From positions 1 to 64,000 of the forward strand of contig JAKQQP010000603.1 in NCBI GenBank assembly GCA_029564115.1: 64,000 bases of DNA, in the 5' to 3' direction. How positions within the stretch are numbered: the first letter of the stretch is position 1; every line of letters begins with the position of its first letter. Position numbers and translations under genes: made by a program. A model generated the notes under the pieces. That model worked only from the letters and a program-made list of their open reading frames with translations, had not been told where the DNA came from and ran no database searches. The stretch comes from Candidatus Rifleibacteriota bacterium. Lineage in GTDB: Bacteria > Riflebacteria > Ozemobacteria > Ozemobacterales > Ozemobacteraceae. Positions 43,678 through 52,678 of this stretch are shown here, one piece after another.

Positions 43678-45867
43678 ATGAAGATTTTTTATAAAGCCCT
43701 TTGCCTGTCGCTTGTAGTTTTCGGGCTGCTGCACTGTAACGGCCTGGCCAAAGCCGCAGACATGAGTTTCGACTCTTTTGAAGCAGCTGAAGCCGCAGCC
43801 AAAAAACGCGCCGAAGAATACCAGAAAAAAATGCAGGAACATCTTAAAAACGTTAACGAACAATGGGAAAAACAGCAGAAAGACCTCGGCAGCGATTCTT
43901 CCAGCCCTGACATCGGCAAAATCACCACCCGCCAGGACGGCCAGCAATCTTCCGAAACCGAAGAGGGCAAAAAGCTTGAAGACGCTGTCACTTCGAGCGT
44001 AAATAAACTCAAAGACGAAATGATGAATAAGGCCAGTCCTTCTTCAACCGGGTTTGCCGGGGGCGCTGCCGGTTATCAATGGTCTGTTAAATTTAAAAAC
44101 GGCAAATATGTCCTGTCAGATTCTTACAACGAAGCAGAATTCAGCACAGGAAAAAAAACCACCACCCCCACCACACCCGCAGCGTCTGGAGAAGCAGACA
44201 AAATCACAGCCAAAGAACCGACAACATCTCCGCCAGCAAAGACCGCTCAGACCAGCCCAGCCCCACCAGAGGGCACAATAGCGACCAAACCTCCTGTCGA
44301 ACCGACAAATGCTGTTCAAAGCAATCCGGCAGACTCTACGCCCTCTGAGCCTCCCGCAACCCCTTCGCCATCCAAGCCTTCTTCTCAACCAGCCGCACCT
44401 GTATCAGAACCTGTGCCGCCGCCAGCCCAGGGCGTAGATCCGGCACCAATCAAGCTGCCCCCACCATCAGTCAAACTTGTCATTCAACACCCCACCGACT
44501 TCACCGAAGAGGTTTTCGCCGGCAATGCAGGCTCTGATTCAACTGCGAACTTCAGACTCGATAAATTCAAGATCCCTGAAGACACAAGAATTAAAATCGC
44601 CGTCGAAGTCGGCGATGACGTTACTCCCGAAGAAGTTTCGCTCATAGTGACTGACGACCAGGGCGACAGTCAGCCGGTAAGTGCCGCCAGACTTAAAAAC
44701 TACCGCCATATGTTTCGCGTGCCTTCCGAAGATAAATATTCAGCCAGTGTCTACGTTGCCGACAAATCAGCTCCGGGCAACCAGCAGAAAAAAATTCTGC
44801 AGGTAATCATACCCGTCGGAAAAGTTGATTTTGAGAGTCGCACAATCGATAACCAGAGAGGTAGCGGCAGTGGTCGAAACCCTTCTTCATCAGCAGGCAC
44901 TTCTTCTCGCAGTGACAGCAGCGTAAGCCACTCGAGCTTTGGCCAGCCGCAGCAGGTCGACCTCTCAGACCTCTATGCTACCCCTGGGGCAAATACGACC
45001 GCAGCGGGCGGTGTGTCACAAAACAACTCTGGCAACAACCATAATGATACCGCAAACAAGCAGTCTGATTCATTTTCTCAAACCAATCCCCCAAATTATG
45101 TAAACTCATCGGCTGGCAGTTACAATGAAGAGTCGGGTCAGAGCGGAATCACTGCCGATACTTCCGTTGCAGCTGGCATTAAAGAGGATCACAGCGATGA
45201 GAGCAATACGAAAAAGCTGAATTACGACGATGCCACCGCAGACAACGCCCCTGATTATGCCGACAGAAGCACTGACAGCAGCTCTTCTGCGTATTCCCAG
45301 AACTCTGGCGCTTCCGGCGACGACAGCTCTGAATCAGACACCGGCGTTGCCGGTCACAAAGACTCTGATCAACCAGGATCACATGAAAACGACCATGACG
45401 GGTATGAAGCGGCAGGTGGCTCATATGATGCCAGCACCGGTAACGAACTCGACCCCGAAACAGAATCACTTAATTCTGCCGCAGCCGGTTCGGCACAGCA
45501 CCCAGAAAACACCGCAGCAACGAGTAATGAAGGTTCCGATGACTTTCTCATGGCAGTATCTCTCCGCTGCGAAGCCCAGAAACTCTACCAGAGCTTCAAC
45601 TTCCTCGACGGTCATTCGCAAAAATCTTCGGCAATAAAAGCCGGCAGCGAGGTTATTTTCAGTCTCGATATGGCTGCCGGGGTCGATCCGGCCAGCATTA
45701 TGATCAGACTTTCAGATGGCAACAACGAAATAAAAGGCAATCTGAAGCGCATGGGTGAATCTTTTGCCTATACATTCCAGAACCCGACACCTGCAGCCTA
45801 TATCGAAGTCAGCGGAAAAAGCGGGACCAGATCGTTCAACTACCGAGTCGCCATGCCGGTCGAGTAA
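43678..45867 (+). CDS. Large exported low-complexity protein with two related beta domains
   Basis: The 729-residue protein has a signal peptide (about 1-26). A charged helical segment follows (30-70), then a Pro/Thr/Ala/Ser-rich linker (about 160-265), a beta domain (266-385), a Ser/Asp/Asn-rich low-complexity region (about 390-615) and a second beta domain (620-729). The two beta domains share a pattern: IKIAVEVGDDVTPEEVSLIV with VIFSLDMAAGVDPASIMIRL, then FRVPSEDKYSASVYVADKS with YTFQNPTPAAYIEVSGKS. They are probably duplicated Ig-like modules. No sortase or membrane anchor is seen at the C-terminus. A cell-surface or secreted structural role is inferred. Confidence 0.65.
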   Translation: MKIFYKALCLSLVVFGLLHCNGLAKAADMSFDSFEAAEAAAKKRAEEYQKKMQEHLKNVNEQWEKQQKDLGSDSSSPDIGKITTRQDGQQSSETEEGKKLEDAVTSSVNKLKDEMMNKASPSSTGFAGGAAGYQWSVKFKNGKYVLSDSYNEAEFSTGKKTTTPTTPAASGEADKITAKEPTTSPPAKTAQTSPAPPEGTIATKPPVEPTNAVQSNPADSTPSEPPATPSPSKPSSQPAAPVSEPVPPPAQGVDPAPIKLPPPSVKLVIQHPTDFTEEVFAGNAGSDSTANFRLDKFKIPEDTRIKIAVEVGDDVTPEEVSLIVTDDQGDSQPVSAARLKNYRHMFRVPSEDKYSASVYVADKSAPGNQQKKILQVIIPVGKVDFESRTIDNQRGSGSGRNPSSSAGTSSRSDSSVSHSSFGQPQQVDLSDLYATPGANTTAAGGVSQNNSGNNHNDTANKQSDSFSQTNPPNYVNSSAGSYNEESGQSGITADTSVAAGIKEDHSDESNTKKLNYDDATADNAPDYADRSTDSSSSAYSQNSGASGDDSSESDTGVAGHKDSDQPGSHENDHDGYEAAGGSYDASTGNELDPETESLNSAAAGSAQHPENTAATSNEGSDDFLMAVSLRCEAQKLYQSFNFLDGHSQKSSAIKAGSEVIFSLDMAAGVDPASIMIRLSDGNNEIKGNLKRMGESFAYTFQNPTPAAYIEVSGKSGTRSFNYRVAMPVE

Positions 45868-45868
45868 A

Positions 45869-46654
45869 TCAGTCTAATTCCAAAAGCTGCAGCGTGGCAG
45901 AAACCAGAACTTTGATCTGCCCGTTTTCGTCTGCGACCACGAGCTGACCATCTGGCAGCAGATTCAGAATACGTGCCCCAAAAGATGGCTGTCCAGCGAT
46001 ATTTACCCGAAATTTAGCTCTGGTCGAGAAGTCTGCATATTTATTCCATAAACTGCAGATTTGTTCGGAGCTTGAGTCATGCAGAGCTCCCCATGCCTGA
46101 CAAAACCTCAGTAACAGCTCAACGCGGTCGAGATTCGGCGCAAATTCGCCCACCCAGGCAGAAGCAATTTCTGAGTCACGCAGTGGCTTCATGTTTACGC
46201 CAATTCCCACAACCATCCTGAAGCAGTCTGCATCTGCAACCGACTCGGTTAAAATGCCGGCCAGTTTTCGGGAACCCATAAAAACATCGTTCGGCCACTT
46301 CAACCAGATATCTGCCGGCAAGGGCTCACAGTGAGCGGCAAATGCCTCGCAAAGGGCCACACCAGCCAACAGTGACCTCGGAAAACAACTGATCTTTTCT
46401 TGTGCAGAAAAGGAAAACATCAAACACTGGCCAGGCTCGGCATTCAGCCAGTTGCGCTGATATTGCCCTCGACCAGCCGTCTGCGCATCAGCGACTTCTA
46501 TTCTTGGGACAAAATAATTCTGCTGCCAGTCACGCTTGAGATCGTCGTTTGTCGAAGTGGTTTCAGCAACCCAGGCAAGCTGATGAGCTGCAAAAAAGCT
46601 TATAGAAGCAAGTTTGCTCTGCAGCCCGGCTATAAAAGCCTGATTTATCGACAT
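45869..46654 (-). CDS. birA: Biotin-[acetyl-CoA-carboxylase] ligase, no DNA-binding domain
   Basis: The enzyme attaches biotin to carboxylase carrier proteins. The 261-residue protein has STNDDLKRDW, the biotinyl-AMP loop GRGQYQRNW (61-69), LKWPNDVFMGSRKLAGIL (118-134, with Lys130) and VVGIGVNMK. The N-terminal winged helix of repressor-type BirA is absent (group I), so it should not regulate biotin genes itself. It overlaps surE by 10 bases. Its 3' end comes within two bases of the convergent exported-protein gene. Confidence 0.94.
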   Translation of the reverse strand: MSINQAFIAGLQSKLASISFFAAHQLAWVAETTSTNDDLKRDWQQNYFVPRIEVADAQTAGRGQYQRNWLNAEPGQCLMFSFSAQEKISCFPRSLLAGVALCEAFAAHCEPLPADIWLKWPNDVFMGSRKLAGILTESVADADCFRMVVGIGVNMKPLRDSEIASAWVGEFAPNLDRVELLLRFCQAWGALHDSSSEQICSLWNKYADFSTRAKFRVNIAGQPSFGARILNLLPDGQLVVADENGQIKVLVSATLQLLELD

Positions 46655-47418
46655 TTAATTTCGGGAAGCTTATCGGATAAATCTTTAAGAAGGGCGTTGT
46701 CTGTCAGATCAGGTCGGAGAGGGGTAATTGAAACAAAGCCGCCCCTGACAGCAACAATATCGCATTCCTGGCTGTTATCCGTTATCTCTGGCCAGCCCTG
46801 AATCCAGTAGTAGGATTTACCGTTGGGATCGAGGCGATGGTCATAAACTTCGCGATAATCTACCGTGCCTGAGCGCGTGAACTTTATGCCAGCTATTTTT
46901 TCTGAGGCAAGGGCGGGAACATTGATATTGTAGACTCTGTCTGCCGGCACACCAGCGGTCAGCAACTGCTGTATACAGTGGGCGCTCCACTCTGCCGCAA
47001 CGCTGTAATCTGCGTCAGCATTATATGAATCCAGCGAAACCGCAAAAGAAGCAATGCCTTTGAAGGCACCTTCGAAAGCTGCGGCTACGGTCCCTGAATA
47101 GAAAATATCCACACACATGTTGGGTCCGCGGTTGACTCCGGAAACCACGGCATCAGGCCGGGCTTCAAGCAGGTTGGCAATGGCTATTTTAGCGCAATCA
47201 GCCGGCGTACCCGAAACAGCATAGGCCTTTTCTACTTTGGCCGGAAAATCGACTTCTCTGACCCGGAGCGGGTGTGAAAGGGTAATAGAGTTGCTGGCTG
47301 CGCTTCTTTCGGTGTCGGGAGCGACAACGGTAACTTTCGCGAAACCGCTCAAAGTCTTTGCCAGGGCGATTATACCAGACGCACTGATTCCGTCGTCGTT
47401 ACAAAGTAGAATATGCAT
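46645..47418 (-). CDS. surE: 5'-nucleotidase SurE
   Basis: SurE is a metal-dependent phosphatase for nucleoside monophosphates. The 257-residue protein shows the metal site NDDG (7-10), APDTERSAASNSIT, GTPADCAKIA and VSGVNRGPN. The signature SGTVAAAFEGAFKGI follows, then the later INVPALASEKIAGIKFTRSG. All catalytic residues are present. Unusually, it lies head-to-tail with birA (overlapping stop/start) and head-to-head with ptsI. Confidence 0.95.
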   Translation of the reverse strand: MHILLCNDDGISASGIIALAKTLSGFAKVTVVAPDTERSAASNSITLSHPLRVREVDFPAKVEKAYAVSGTPADCAKIAIANLLEARPDAVVSGVNRGPNMCVDIFYSGTVAAAFEGAFKGIASFAVSLDSYNADADYSVAAEWSAHCIQQLLTAGVPADRVYNINVPALASEKIAGIKFTRSGTVDYREVYDHRLDPNGKSYYWIQGWPEITDNSQECDIVAVRGGFVSITPLRPDLTDNALLKDLSDKLPEIKCR

Positions 47419-47458
47419 GGTACCTCCAATGGTTCAAACGTGCTGCAAATCAGGGAGT

Positions 47459-47518
47459 GAAAACGAAATAACTTGCGGCTGTATTCAAGTCATGATAAGA
47501 TGTTCTAACTTCGTTTTC
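47459..47518. promoter_or_regulatory. Inverted repeat flanking the ptsI promoter
   Basis: GAAAACGAA (47459-47467) and TTCGTTTTC (47510-47518) are perfect 9-bp complements. They bracket a likely promoter: TTGCGG (47473-47478), a 17-base spacer and TAAGAT (47496-47501). The second arm lies in the 5' leader of ptsI. The pair could be an operator that loops across the promoter. Confidence 0.4.
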
Positions 47519-47529
47519 AAGGGTTTTTC

Positions 47530-49275
47530 ATGTTAAAAGGGTTGGCAATTTCTCCGGGCTACGCCCTCGGAAAAATCTATTGTCTCAGGCATATACAGCT
47601 TGAGAATATCGAGGGCAGTACAATTGCCGCCAGCGAAATCGAAGTCGAAATAGACCGCTTCAAAGCCGCCCTGGAACTCTCAAGAACAGAGATCAGCCAG
47701 CTGCTGGAGCTCCCTCAGATCAAGAGCAGCCTCGAAATCTCAAACATATTTCAGGCTCACATGACGCTGATCGACGACCCGGATCTGCAAAAAGAAGTAA
47801 CCAAGCGCATCAAAGAGCAGATGCGTGATGTACAATCGGTTTTGAGTGGCGTAATAAAAGACTACAGCAATTTTTTCAGAAATCTTCCCGACCCTCAGTT
47901 TCAGGGCAAAGCCATCGACATAATGGATGTCGGCAAACGCATAGTGAAAAATTGTCAGAGACGCAAAACCCGCACAGCTAGCATCGAAGAAATTTCCGAC
48001 GGCATAATAATCGCGGCTGAAGATCTCACGCCCTCTGAAATAGTCAGTTTCAACCCATCTCGAATCAGCGGGATTGTCATAGAAGAAGGAACCCCCACCT
48101 CACATGCCTCCATTCTGGCAAGATCTCTGGGGATTCCCGCCCTGATTCAGGTAAAAGACCTGATGCAGAAAGCCCACAACGGCAGTTTTGCCATTATCGA
48201 CAGCAACAGCGGGCAGGTCATACTCGACCCCGATGAAGCAACCAGAAATCATTATCTTCGAGAACTGGAAAGCTATCGAGACAAACAGAAGCAGATTTTA
48301 AAAATTCTCGCCGAGCCCTCGGTAACTACCGACGGAGTCAGCGTTTCTCTGAGGGCCAATATTGGCCAGGCGGCTGACATCGAGGCGGTAATCGCCAACC
48401 ATGCTGCTGGAGTTGGCCTCTATCGCACCGAATTTGCCTACCTGACCCGCAGAACTTTTCCAACAGAGAACGAACTTCTTGAGGTCTATTCTGAGGTTAT
48501 CAACAAACTTGGCTCAGCCAGCCTCGTTATCAGAACCATAGATATCGGTGGCGACAAGATCTCTCACCTCATGGGCAACTCTCTCGAACGTAACCCCGAA
48601 CTTGGCTGGCGGGCCGTAAGAATGTCTCTTGATTGCGAGGAAGTGTTTTCGACTCAGTTGCGTGCTATTTTGAGAGCGGCTGCCAAGGCTCAACCTGGCC
48701 AGGTCAGCATTCTTTTTCCGATGATTTCTAACATCGAAGAATTGCGCAAGATCAAGGCTCTGCTGAATAAAATGCACGAAGATCTAATCAGAGGCGGGTA
48801 TCCAACCCCCGAAAACATTCGCATCGGCATCATGGTCGAGATACCTTCTGTCGCACTGCTGGCCGAAAAATTTGCCCGTGAAGTAGACTTTTTCTCGATC
48901 GGCAGCAACGATCTGGTTCAGTACACACTCGCAGTAGACCGCACCAATTCGAAGGTCTCTCACCTCTATCAGCCGGCAAACCCTGCAGTTATAAAACTCA
49001 TAAGCCAGGTTGTGGCCGTAGCCCGGCAACACAACGTGGGAGTAAGTCTCTGCGGCGAAATGGCTGGTGACACCCGCTATACTACGCTGTTGCTCGGTCT
49101 TGGCCTGCGCGAACTTTCAATGAATGCCGTTCTTATCCCGTCAGTAAAACAAATCCTTCGCAGTGTCTCGCTTGAAGAAATACAAAAGCTGATAGCACCG
49201 GTTCTCAATCTCGATACCGCCGAAGAAATAGAACAAGCACTCAACAAAATAAACCATAAACTTGGAATACAGTGA
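47530..49275 (+). CDS. ptsI: Phosphoenolpyruvate-protein phosphotransferase (enzyme I of the PTS)
   Basis: Enzyme I starts the phosphotransferase cascade by taking phosphate from PEP. The 581-residue protein has the phospho-histidine motif EEGTPTSHASILARSLGIPA (His192), the swivel region and a PEP-binding C-terminal domain with GLYRTEFAYLTR, FFSIGSNDLVQYTLAVDRTN and the active-site VSLCGEMAGD (Cys near 508). The length and motifs are those of the sugar-PTS type rather than the GAF-fused nitrogen-PTS type. No HPr, EIIA or HPr-kinase gene is near, so its acceptor is unknown. The downstream gene starts on GTG overlapping its stop. Confidence 0.95.
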   Translation: MLKGLAISPGYALGKIYCLRHIQLENIEGSTIAASEIEVEIDRFKAALELSRTEISQLLELPQIKSSLEISNIFQAHMTLIDDPDLQKEVTKRIKEQMRDVQSVLSGVIKDYSNFFRNLPDPQFQGKAIDIMDVGKRIVKNCQRRKTRTASIEEISDGIIIAAEDLTPSEIVSFNPSRISGIVIEEGTPTSHASILARSLGIPALIQVKDLMQKAHNGSFAIIDSNSGQVILDPDEATRNHYLRELESYRDKQKQILKILAEPSVTTDGVSVSLRANIGQAADIEAVIANHAAGVGLYRTEFAYLTRRTFPTENELLEVYSEVINKLGSASLVIRTIDIGGDKISHLMGNSLERNPELGWRAVRMSLDCEEVFSTQLRAILRAAAKAQPGQVSILFPMISNIEELRKIKALLNKMHEDLIRGGYPTPENIRIGIMVEIPSVALLAEKFAREVDFFSIGSNDLVQYTLAVDRTNSKVSHLYQPANPAVIKLISQVVAVARQHNVGVSLCGEMAGDTRYTTLLLGLGLRELSMNAVLIPSVKQILRSVSLEEIQKLIAPVLNLDTAEEIEQALNKINHKLGIQ

Positions 49276-49805
49276 AACGAAATCCAGCATTAACTCTGGG
49301 AATAATTTTAATAAGTTTTTTCTGCCTGGCGTGTCAGACAGACTCAGGAGCCGACCAGGTTTCATCCCCGGTATCTCCAGTAGCGGTGAAGCAGGGCAGC
49401 TTTCAGGTTCTGCCCGAAACATCGACTGAGCTGGCAGGCAATAGCCTGCAGGTAATGCTTGCCCGCACCTTTGACGAAAAAGCTCTGGGACTGATGTATT
49501 ACGAAACCCTCCCGGAAAACAGCGGCATGCTTTTTATCTATCAAGCCCCCCGGCAAATGTCGTTCTGGATGAAAAACACCATGATCCCACTCGATCTGAT
49601 TTTCTTTTCTCCGGATCTCGAAATAACAGAGTGGATCGAAAACATGGAACCCGGTTTCGGCAAACCGGAATATTCGTTGCCGAGATACCAATCAACGATG
49701 CCAGCTCAATATGCTCTTGAATTGAACGCAGGCATGGTAAAAAAACTTAATCTTAAACAAGGTGACAAGCTTGATATACCGATCACGCTTCTTTATTCAG
49801 ACTGA
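49272..49805 (+). CDS. DUF192 family lipoprotein
   Basis: The 177-residue protein has a lipobox-type signal (SFFCLAC, cysteine about 21). The DUF192 domain follows: LGLMYYETLPENSGMLFIY, SFWMKNTMIPLDLIFFS (central motif) and PAQYALELNAG before a final GDKL. DUF192 is a small beta-barrel found in many bacteria and archaea with no firm function. The start is GTG, overlapping the ptsI stop by four bases. Two bases separate it from the next gene, so the three form one unit. Confidence 0.85.
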   Translation: MKRNPALTLGIILISFFCLACQTDSGADQVSSPVSPVAVKQGSFQVLPETSTELAGNSLQVMLARTFDEKALGLMYYETLPENSGMLFIYQAPRQMSFWMKNTMIPLDLIFFSPDLEITEWIENMEPGFGKPEYSLPRYQSTMPAQYALELNAGMVKKLNLKQGDKLDIPITLLYSD

Positions 49806-49807
49806 GA

Positions 49808-52678
49808 ATGCTGCCAGGATCTGTTGACAACCTTTTCAGGCTCGCAGGAATCGTAATTTCGGCCATTCTTGCAGCGCAGCCCTGGCTGATGACTACCGGG
49901 TCAGAAGACCCGTTTCTTTTCAGTACCTGGGGAATTTTTGCCGCCGGTTCAATTGCGGCCTGTCTTTTGTCGGTCATTCTGCCGTTTTTTCGGCCAAGAC
50001 GTGGTCAGATAGTCTTTATCAGCGGCTTTTTTCTTCTGTTTGCCGCCACAGTGGTCGCCACTCTCAATTCTTCATTTTTTGCAAGTCTGCGCAGTTCAAT
50101 GTATCTGGTCACTTTGATGCTGCTGGCGATTTTTTTGCGCCTGACCAGAAAACAAAAAGATAATGCTGCGATAGCCGGCATGATCGCCATGAGCGGCACA
50201 GCCATGGCAATATGCGGTCTGCTCCAGCTGGCTGGCTACGATCCTCTGACCTGGAGCTCCAGCAGTCTGATGTTCGACACCTTTACCAACCCTGACTATC
50301 TTGGCGCATTTCTGGTAATCTGCTCTATCATAACCTTCGGTCTTATTCAAGATCAGGGAAGCAACCGGCGCAGCCGTATCGTCTTTTCGGTTTTTCTGGT
50401 GCTGCAACTGACAGCGATTCTTCTGGCCGGCAAGCCAATCATACTTATGTGCCTGCTGCTGGCAATATTTCTTAATTCTACCAGCTTCTGGGAAATCAGA
50501 CCCGGCAGATTCTTGAGACGCTCGCCACTTGTAGCCGGGCTGCTGCTGGCAATAATCTCCACATCTTTCTATGGTCTGTCCTATTTCGCCACTTCGAGCT
50601 ATCCATGGGGTTCCATAAGCAAAATGCCACAAAACCACATGCCGGTCATCACCAGGCTGGTATTGTGGCAAATGGGCTTCGGCATCTTCACAGACCACCC
50701 CATCACCGGCCTCGGGCCAGGTTCAGTGGCTTACCTCATGCCTTCACAACGGCCGCCGCAAGGTTCGATGATAGGCATAACTGCGTTCAATGATGATCCC
50801 CATTCTGCAGTAGTCAGTCTGCTTGCAGAAATCGGTTTTTTCGGGCTATGGGGAGTTGGAAGTCTGATCGCCGCTCTCTACGGCTGTTTCGTCTGGAGAC
50901 GCTCAAAAGAAGTCAGTAACATCGTCTCGAGCCCGAGTGAAAATTTAGACGCAATACCAACACTGAAAGAACCTCAGTCGGAAACGCCGACTCCTGCTCC
51001 GATAAGCGTTGCAGATACCGTCTCTGCAGAAGTCAAAACTGAAATACCAGCGACCACACCAGCGACTACCCCTGAGTCGTCCCCTGAAAAGCCAAAAACG
51101 GAAGTGCCCACCCCTTCCGCAGCAGACATTTCAAAGTCAGCAACAGAAGAGCCAAAGCCAGAAACAGAGACGGCACCCCCAATTCAACCAGTTGTTCAAG
51201 CAGCGGCTGAAGTGACTCTTGCTGTTACAACCCCTGAAAACACTGCCCAGCCTTCAGAAACAGCCGAAATACAGAGTAACGCAGCTGAAGCGACTGCAGA
51301 GGCCAACCCTGTCGCAGAAAACTATTTTCCCTGGTCGGCAACGGCGGTCTTTGGCGCTGTATCTTATCTCGCTTTTCGAGCCAACTTTATCAGCATGCCG
51401 GTTTTCTTTTATTCGGTTCCATTGATAATCGCGTTTTTTGGCATTACCAGCGCGATTGCGGCTGAAGAGTGTAAAATGCAGCCTGAACATGACAGTTCTC
51501 TGAACAAAGCCACCATGATTGCGTCTTTGTCTTTTGTCTTCTACAGCTTTTTCAACAACAGCGTTTCTATCATCCCCCTTTCTGGTTTCGCAGTGCTGAT
51601 TTTCAGCCTTCACTTTTCGAGTTGCCAGCGCGACCTGGCCTGGAAAAGAAAATTCAGCCCCATCGCCATTCTCTTTTTATTGCTGCCACCTCTGTATGTG
51701 TATTGCTCATATATCTTTCAGATCGCCCACCACCGCGAACAGATCAATCTATGGAAGGGGCAAAGCCTGCTCGCAAGCGGGCAGGCCTCCGAAGCCGAAA
51801 AGGCTTTCAATAGAGCGGTAAACTCGAATCCTCAATCACTCAAGGCTTATTACGGCCTCGCCATGAGCCTGGAAAAACAGAACAGGCCCGATGAAACCCA
51901 GGATATACTGAAAAGACTCGATGCAATGGTTCCAAACGCCTTCAATTCGAACTATGAGCTTGCGAGAATCATGTTGAGCAGGCGACAGATTCTCGAAGCC
52001 CATCGTCACGCCCTGAAGAACCTTGAATGGGATAAAACCCCCAGCTCATACGAACTTCTGGGGAAAATCCTCATGATCGAAGGCAGATCAGGTGAAGCAG
52101 AAAAGATCTTCAGGGAGGGCCTGGGACTTTACCCGGTCAGCACCATTGAACGCGAAGCCGCAGACAGAATTCGTCTGAATCTTGCTGCCATAGCCGCAGG
52201 CCGCGGCGATTTTGCCCGCTGTGAAGAGTTATTGAAACAGATCAGATCTGATGTCATCACCGATGTTAACAATCTGTATCTCACAGGTCTGCTGCTTGCA
52301 CGCAAAAAAGACTATGACCAGGCTCTCGAAATCTTTGAAAAAGCCCTCGACCTTTTCCCGCAGAACCCGAGATTCATGAATGCCATAGGGTTCATTTTAA
52401 GCGAAACCGACACTGACCTGGATCGGGCTCAGAACTTGCTGGAAAATGCCCACCAGATAATCGGGCGAGCCGACCCTGTAGATTTGGCAGACCTGCTGAT
52501 GGTCGCACACAGTCTGGGCAAACTTTACTGGAAACAGGGGAAAACAGCTCAGGCTGGCGAACTGTTAAAAATCGCCTGGGAGCAATGCCCTGAAGAATGG
52601 GCTGCTCTAAGAGAAGAACGCCTGATCGACTATGTGGAGTTTTGCAAAAAAAATGGGCTGGAACCACCAAAATGGTGA
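49808..52678 (+). CDS. O-antigen ligase/Wzy-like membrane protein with TPR domain
   Basis: The 956-residue protein has about ten membrane helices before residue 360. The conserved ligase-like block PVITRLVLWQMGFGIFTDHP, LGPGSVAYL and FNDDPHSAVVSLLAEIGFFG (about 275-340) matches the Wzy_C pattern. A Pro/Glu/Thr/Ala-rich insert of about 120 residues (380-500) interrupts the membrane region. More helices (about 505-650) and a C-terminal TPR region (650-950, with GQASEAEKAFNRAVNSNPQS and KDYDQALEIFEKALDLFPQN) follow. Such Wzy/ligase-TPR proteins occur in polysaccharide or pilin-glycosylation systems. No glycosyltransferase is adjacent. The stop overlaps the start of the kinase gene (ATGGTGA). Confidence 0.8.
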   Translation: MLPGSVDNLFRLAGIVISAILAAQPWLMTTGSEDPFLFSTWGIFAAGSIAACLLSVILPFFRPRRGQIVFISGFFLLFAATVVATLNSSFFASLRSSMYLVTLMLLAIFLRLTRKQKDNAAIAGMIAMSGTAMAICGLLQLAGYDPLTWSSSSLMFDTFTNPDYLGAFLVICSIITFGLIQDQGSNRRSRIVFSVFLVLQLTAILLAGKPIILMCLLLAIFLNSTSFWEIRPGRFLRRSPLVAGLLLAIISTSFYGLSYFATSSYPWGSISKMPQNHMPVITRLVLWQMGFGIFTDHPITGLGPGSVAYLMPSQRPPQGSMIGITAFNDDPHSAVVSLLAEIGFFGLWGVGSLIAALYGCFVWRRSKEVSNIVSSPSENLDAIPTLKEPQSETPTPAPISVADTVSAEVKTEIPATTPATTPESSPEKPKTEVPTPSAADISKSATEEPKPETETAPPIQPVVQAAAEVTLAVTTPENTAQPSETAEIQSNAAEATAEANPVAENYFPWSATAVFGAVSYLAFRANFISMPVFFYSVPLIIAFFGITSAIAAEECKMQPEHDSSLNKATMIASLSFVFYSFFNNSVSIIPLSGFAVLIFSLHFSSCQRDLAWKRKFSPIAILFLLLPPLYVYCSYIFQIAHHREQINLWKGQSLLASGQASEAEKAFNRAVNSNPQSLKAYYGLAMSLEKQNRPDETQDILKRLDAMVPNAFNSNYELARIMLSRRQILEAHRHALKNLEWDKTPSSYELLGKILMIEGRSGEAEKIFREGLGLYPVSTIEREAADRIRLNLAAIAAGRGDFARCEELLKQIRSDVITDVNNLYLTGLLLARKKDYDQALEIFEKALDLFPQNPRFMNAIGFILSETDTDLDRAQNLLENAHQIIGRADPVDLADLLMVAHSLGKLYWKQGKTAQAGELLKIAWEQCPEEWAALREERLIDYVEFCKKNGLEPPKW

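Noticed and set aside
44160..44460. Pro/Thr-rich repetitive-looking DNA in the large exported protein gene
   Set aside because: Low-complexity codons only; no direct repeat unit of constant length that would make it a true repeat or CRISPR array.
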